Notes under the pieces: model-generated
Seen by the model: only the letters and a program-made list of their open reading frames with translations
Told to the model about the DNA's origin: nothing
The model's database searches: none
Made by a program: the position numbers and the translations under genes
Assembly (NCBI GenBank): GCA_030248065.1
Contig: JASAMV010001590.1
Location: 62,001-126,000, forward strand
DNA: 64,000 bases
Source of the DNA: Rhynchonema sp. JSB1_4
Taxonomy: Eukaryota; Nematoda; Chromadorea; Monhysterida; Xyalidae
Reading direction: 5' to 3'
Part shown: piece by piece, positions 59,213 through 64,000 of the stretch
How the letters are laid out: each line of letters starts with the position of its first letter
Numbering within the stretch: position 1 is the stretch's first letter

Positions 59213-61974
59213 ATGGCGCAACCTAAGCACGGTGTTTGGATTTTGTCGTTGCTTACGTTATTCACCGATGTTTCACCATTGACAACAAGTCAGACCACAA
59301 CGTTTGAGCAAACGTCACTCGGCAAAGTAAGACTACCAAATTTAAGAGAACTTTTTGACCTACTGAATTTATTAAGGTTTCCTAATCTGATTTGCAGACA
59401 ACTACAACAACGCTGAATCCGGCCGCCACTGACACCTCAACCACCATGGAGAATTCAGCACCGACTACACAGCATGCGGCCACTGCGCAGAGTTCAACCA
59501 CCGTGGAGAACTCAGCACCGACTACACACACTGCGCAGACTACCCACACAGCGCGCCCCGCGAGATACCCACCGTGGAGAACTCAGCACCGACTACACAG
59601 CATGTGGCCACTGCGCAGAGTTCAACCACACAGCATGCGGCCACTGCGCAGAGTTCAACCACACAGCATGTGGCCACTGCGCAGAGTTCAACCACCGTGG
59701 AGAACCCAGCACCGACTACACAGCATGTGGCAACTGCGCGGGGTTCAACCACACAGCATGTGGCCACTGCGCAGAGTTCAACCACCGTGGAGAACCCAGC
59801 ACCGACTACACAGGATGTGGCCACTGCGCAGAGTTCAACCACACAGCATGCGGCCACTGCGCAGAGTTCAACCACCGTGGAGAACCCAGCACCGACTACA
59901 CAGCATGTGGCCACTGCGCAGAGTTCAACCACCGTGGAGAACCCAGCACCGACTACACAGCATGTGGCAACTGCGCGGGGTTCAACCACACAGCATGTGG
60001 CCACTGCGCAGAGTTCAACCACACAGCATGCGGCCACTGCGCAGAGTTCAACCACACAGCATGCGGCCACTGCGCAGAGTTCAACCACCGTGGAGAGCAC
60101 AGCACCGACTACACAGCATGTGGCCACTGCGCAGAGTTCAACCACACAGCATGTGGCCACTGCGCAGAGTTCAACCACCGTGGAGAACCCAGCACCGACT
60201 ACACAGGATGTGGCCACTGCGCAGAGTTCAACCACACAGCATGCGGCCACTGCGCAGAGTTCAACCACCGTGGAGAACCCAGCACCGACTACACAGCATG
60301 TGGCCACTGCGCAGAGTTCAACCACCGTGGAGAACCCAGCACCGACTACACAGCATGTGCGCGCAACCTGCGCGGAGAGCACCACCACACAGCATGTGGC
60401 CACTGCGCAGAGTTCAACCACCGTGGAGAACCCAGCACCGACTACACAGGATGTGGCCACTGCGCAGAGTTCAACCACACAGCATGCGGCCACTGCGCAG
60501 AGTGCAACCACCGTGGATTACCCAGCACCGACTACACAGCATGTGGCCACTGCGCAGAGTTCAACCACCAGCGCGGCCACTGCGCAGGTTCACCCACCGT
60601 GGAGAACCCAGCACCGACTACACAGCATGTGGCCACTGCGCAGAGTTCAACCACCGTGGAGAACCCAGCACCGACTACACAGCATGTGGCCACTGCGCAG
60701 AGTTCAACCACCGTGGAGAACCCAGCACCGACTACACAGCATGTGGCCACTGCGCAGAGTTCAACCACCGTGGAGAACCCAGCACCGACTACGCAGCATG
60801 TGGCCACTGCGCAGAACTCAACCACACAGCATGTGGCATCTGCGCAGAGTTCAACCACACAGCATGCGGCCACTGCGCAGAGTTCAACCACCGTGGAGAG
60901 CCCAGCACCGACTACACAGCATGTGGCCACTGCGCAGAGTTCAACCACACAGCATGTGGCCACTGCGCAGAGTTCAACCACACAGCTCGCCCTGCCAACG
61001 AGAACCCAGCACCGACTACACAGCATGTGGCCTCTGCGCAGAGTTCAACCACACAGCATGCGGCCACTGCGCAGAGTTCAACCACCGTGGAGAGCCCAGC
61101 ACCGACTACACAGCATGTGGCCACTGCGCAGAGTTCAACCACACAGCATGCGGCCACTGCGCAGAGTTCAACCACCGTGGAGAGCCCAGCACCGACTACA
61201 CAGCATGTGGCCACTGCGCAGAGTTCAACCACACAGCATGTGGCCACTGCGCAGAGTTCAACCACCGTTGAGAACCCAGCACCGACTACACAGCATGTGG
61301 CCACTGCGCAGAGTTCAACCACACAGCATGTGGCCACTGCGCAGAGTTCAACCACCGTGGAGAACCCAGCACCGACTACACAGCATGTGGCCACTGCGCA
61401 GAGTTCAACCACACAGCATGCGGCCACTGCGCAGAGTTCAACCACCGTGGAGAGCCCAGCACCGACTACACAGCATGTGGCCACTGCGCAGAGTTCAACC
61501 ACCGTGGAGAACCCAGCACCGACTACACAGCATGTGGCCACTGCGCAGAGTTCAACCACACAGCATGCGGCCACTGCGCAGAGTTCAACCACCATGGAGA
61601 GCCCAGCACCGACTACACAGCATGTGGCCACTGCGCAGAGTTCAACCACACAGCATGCGGCCACTGCGCAGAGTTCAACCACCATGGAGAGCCCAGCACC
61701 GACTACACAGCATGTGGCCACTGCGCAGAGTTCAACCACCGTGGAGAACACCGCACCGACTGCACAGCATGTGGCAACTGCGAACAGCTCAGCAACCGAG
61801 CGCAACACAAAGCAAGACCTGACCAGCAAATTATCCACGACTGCGCAGACCCTGCGACCCGGTACTGTTCATTCGGAAGATGCAGCAAGTGTATATCCCA
61901 ACAGCACCGTCACCGCTGACTCTGTGATGTATCTGGTTGTTTTGGCTGTTGCCTTGGCCTTTTCATTTCGTTAG
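59213..61974 (+). CDS. Mucin-like repeat protein, surface-anchored
   Basis: Exon 1 is 59213-59326 (signal peptide GVWILSLLTLFTDVSP, then Thr-rich). Exon 2 is 59398-61974, phase 0, open for 858 codons. Exon 2 is a tandem array of 57 bp units (TTVENPAPTTQHVATAQSS in the mucin frame) and 33 bp units (TTQHVATAQSS). The continuous frame reads the array in the Thr-rich frame first. From about 59560 it reads an Arg/His/Trp frame (WRTQHRLHSMWPLRRVQ), from about 60600 a Cys frame (HRGEPSTDYTACGHCAEFN), and from about 61000 it returns to the Thr-rich frame. It ends with a hydrophobic tail (MYLVVLAVALAFSFR, stop) typical of a GPI or membrane anchor. The Thr-rich parts would be O-glycosylated. Unrecognised introns or indels could keep one frame throughout. 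Confidence 0.75.
59430..61790 (+). repeat. Tandem repeat array with 57 bp and 33 bp units
   Basis: The long unit starts accaccgtggagaacccagc and the short unit starts accacacagcatgtggccac. Both share the 3' part ccactgcgcagagttca. Both lengths are multiples of three. A few variant units (near 59550, 60360, 60580 and 60985) change the frame or sequence. Units are highly similar, which suggests recent expansion or homogenisation. Confidence 0.93.
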
Positions 61975-62157
61975 ACTAACTTACAATACAAACTCTCTTT
62001 TTGACTCTCTATTGGAGTTTACCGGTTAGTTTTAACAGAATCAGGTATTTTGTTTTCAAAAATGTTGTACCTGGTTCGAATTTCAATTTTTCAGTGTGTT
62101 ATTGAGGTTTTACCTGCGCTGTTAGCGCCTAATGAGATCAGGCGTACATTGGTTGCA

Positions 62158-62163
62158 AATAAA
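62158..62163 (+). terminator. Polyadenylation signal of the mucin-like gene
   Basis: AATAAA in the context gcaaataaagtttgg, 184 bp after the stop codon. It is the first canonical hexamer downstream. Confidence 0.55.
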
Positions 62164-62657
62164 GTTTGGCGAAATTCAAATTATTTTACAACAAATAAAA
62201 CCAGTGCCAAAACGAAAAAAGATTGTTGACAAAGTATACGTGCGTAGGAATTGAACTTCAGACTGACAATAGCCGTTAGTCACTTCTCTCGCGGAATAGT
62301 GCAATCGGATACTTTCAAAACAAAGGCCACCCAGGCAAGCGGTACCAACAGCCGGTGGGATCAAGACAGGTTATATACGTACACCTTACGTGGTGCACGG
62401 CCTTCCGTGTGGATGCGCCAATTGAAACTTGACACCTAATCAAAGTCAACGCACGCTATGACTGAAGTCATCGTGGGTCCTCGCTGTGTTATAATGTTTA
62501 GTCTGTGACGCGTTACACGCACTTTTATCAGATCATCTAATTTGCTGGGTTGCTTGATATAAGTTGCACCCACCCCATAAACATCAAGCCCCCATTCAAA
62601 GTTTCGTTCCGAAAGCTGCCTGCATTGCTCCAAAAATAAACAACTGCCTCATCAATA
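62164..62657. other. Intergenic region before the K2P channel gene
   Basis: No supported gene or repeat. It presumably contains the channel gene's promoter. Confidence 0.5.
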
Positions 62658-64000
62658 ATGCGGGTTCACACAGCGGCCACAGCGACGGAGCTATCATCAG
62701 ATGCCATGGACAGCGGTTTGGCCGTTTTGGCTCGATACTGCGAGATCCAGTACGGTTTTGTGCCGGAAACCGCTGCTGAAACAGTCCAGTCGGCTGCAGA
62801 TTGCTCGCGGGCCGGTTTCACCGAACTTCGTGAGCCACAAAATCGACGCGAATGGTGGCAGACCAAAATTCGCACGTTCATCTATCGCAAACCGGTTCGA
62901 TGCGCACTGTTTCTCATCGTGGTCGTTCTCTATGCAATGGCTGGCGGGCTGATGTTTCACTGGTGCGAGTCAGAGGCAGAGACACACGCGGACTTGGAAG
63001 AAATTTCGGTGATTGAGCAGAGAAAGACTGACTTCACAATGGAGATTTTGGAATTTTTCGCAAGGATTATAACGAATTCCACTGTCTGTGACGATCTGGA
63101 GAATTGTGCCATCGAAACAGATGACTTGCACAAAATTATATCAAGTTTTGTGGATGGCACACAGCCTCGGCCTAGTTCACAGTACAAATTCAACGATTTC
63201 CTTTCGTGCACGTTTTTCGCCAGGTGAGACTTGCTTTTCGTGAAATTTGAATTCCCCGTTTTACGAATGTGTGTGACAGTTGGACTTTTAACCAAAAAAC
63301 AACAAACAGCACGAGCAGAGTGCTTTATGCTCATATAAATAACATCACTGCTTGTGCACACTCACGAAACTTTCTCAGCGGTAAGGAGTCGGCAATGCAA
63401 TGCCCTGACGAAAGTGTGCGCAGAAAATGCGCCATCATTTTTTCAGCACGCTTTTCACGACCATTGGTTACGGTAACATGACGCCTCGCACGTTTATTGG
63501 TCGTCTGGCGACCATTATCTACAGTTTTATCGGGATACCGTTGTTCGTCATGATACTGCAGCTTTGGGGCGAAACCGTGTTCGGTTACATGAAAGTCACG
63601 TATTTCGGGGTGTTGGGGTGAGTTTTGGCTCAAAAACTGAATTTAAAATGAAAGAAAATGTTTACAAAATTATACTCGAATTCCTTCAGAACGGCCCGTC
63701 GAGTCTGGCGCACGTCGCGACGTCGCCTTTACAAATCAGGCAGAAACAAAGTCGATGTGACAGTCCAGTCGGAGACCGGGAGCACTGCACCTGTCTTTAC
63801 ATCGAAATCAGATGGATCAAAATTGGTCAACTTCTTTGAAGATACGATGCCGTTTTCGATTGCGTTCATCACGATCCTCGGTGAAATAGTCTCTTCCTGA
63901 ATTATTATTTTTAATGCAGTAGAAAGAAAACTATCCTTGCAAGTTTAGGCTACATGATCGTGTGCTCCCTGATGTTCAAGGCGATCGAACCAGACTGGGA
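62658..64000 (+). CDS. Two-pore-domain (K2P, TWK-like) potassium channel, 3' partial
   Basis: Predicted exons: 62658-63223, 63447-63617, 63690-63880 and 63949->64000, with phases 2, 2 and 1 in agreement. A cytosolic N-terminus of about 80 residues leads to the first transmembrane segment (CALFLIVVVLYAMAGGLMF). A long extracellular cap follows, then the first pore loop with the selectivity filter TTIGYGN (63459-63479), the second transmembrane segment (ATIIYSFIGIPLFVMILQLW), a basic cytosolic linker (RRVWRTSRRRLYKSGR) and the start of the third segment (IAFITILGYMIVCSLMF). The second pore lies beyond the window. It would carry background K+ current at the plasma membrane. The start ATG is the first in frame; an ATG at 62706 is also possible. 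Confidence 0.92.

Noticed and set aside
59540..61838. Long minus-strand frames rich in Cys, Val and Ala over the repeat array
   Set aside because: They are stop-free shadows of the tandem repeat. They have no signal peptide or anchor, and the plus-strand frame has both.

Overview
This is eukaryotic genomic DNA, most likely from a nematode. Genes are split by GT-AG introns, many of them short. The products include a GAP-2-type RasGAP, a TWK-like two-pore potassium channel, and secreted mosaics of PAN, TIL and C-type lectin modules. No operon or bacterial signal is visible. I assembled all gene models by hand from splice sites and reading-frame phase, so junctions are predictions. The species cannot be named from this window.

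Layout. Positions 1-15802 (+) hold the 3' part of a gap-2-like gene: the end of a PH domain, a 7.2 kb intron, a C2 domain, a RasGAP domain, a low-complexity tail and a coiled coil. A hAT-like non-autonomous transposon with an 8 bp target duplication sits in one intron, and a right-truncated copy lies downstream at 17846. Positions 18974-34974 (-) hold three head-to-tail paralogues. Each ends in a three-exon C-type lectin domain, preceded by TIL-like cysteine modules encoded as symmetric phase 1-1 exons, and two of them also carry PAN-like modules. Their introns hold a 47 bp minisatellite, a tRNA-like insertion and a composite insertion containing an 18S rRNA palindrome.

Positions 36533-38215 (+) encode a secreted glycine-rich protein. 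Positions 38440-41154 hold two TTAA-flanked palindromes of about 1.1 kb each. Positions 41253-44428 (-) hold two paralogous small secreted cysteine peptides with dibasic sites, one of them carrying an in-frame poly-glycine tract. Positions 45819-49791 (-) encode a 14-exon pseudouridine-5'-phosphate glycosidase fused to a pfkB-type kinase. Positions 50554-53999 (-) and 56113-58672 (+) are head-to-head paralogues of an unrecognised secreted protein. The first has a third TTAA palindrome in its first intron. Positions 59213-61974 (+) encode a mucin-like membrane or GPI-anchored protein, built on 57 bp and 33 bp repeats that are open in all three forward frames. Positions 62658-64000 (+) hold the 5' part of a K2P potassium channel.

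Overall, two conserved cellular genes flank an island of duplicated, fast-changing secreted-protein genes, cut through by fold-back elements and other mobile DNA. The strongest candidates for something undescribed are the dibasic-flanked five-cysteine peptide family, the three-frame repeat protein, the 18S-derived palindrome and the TTAA palindrome family.
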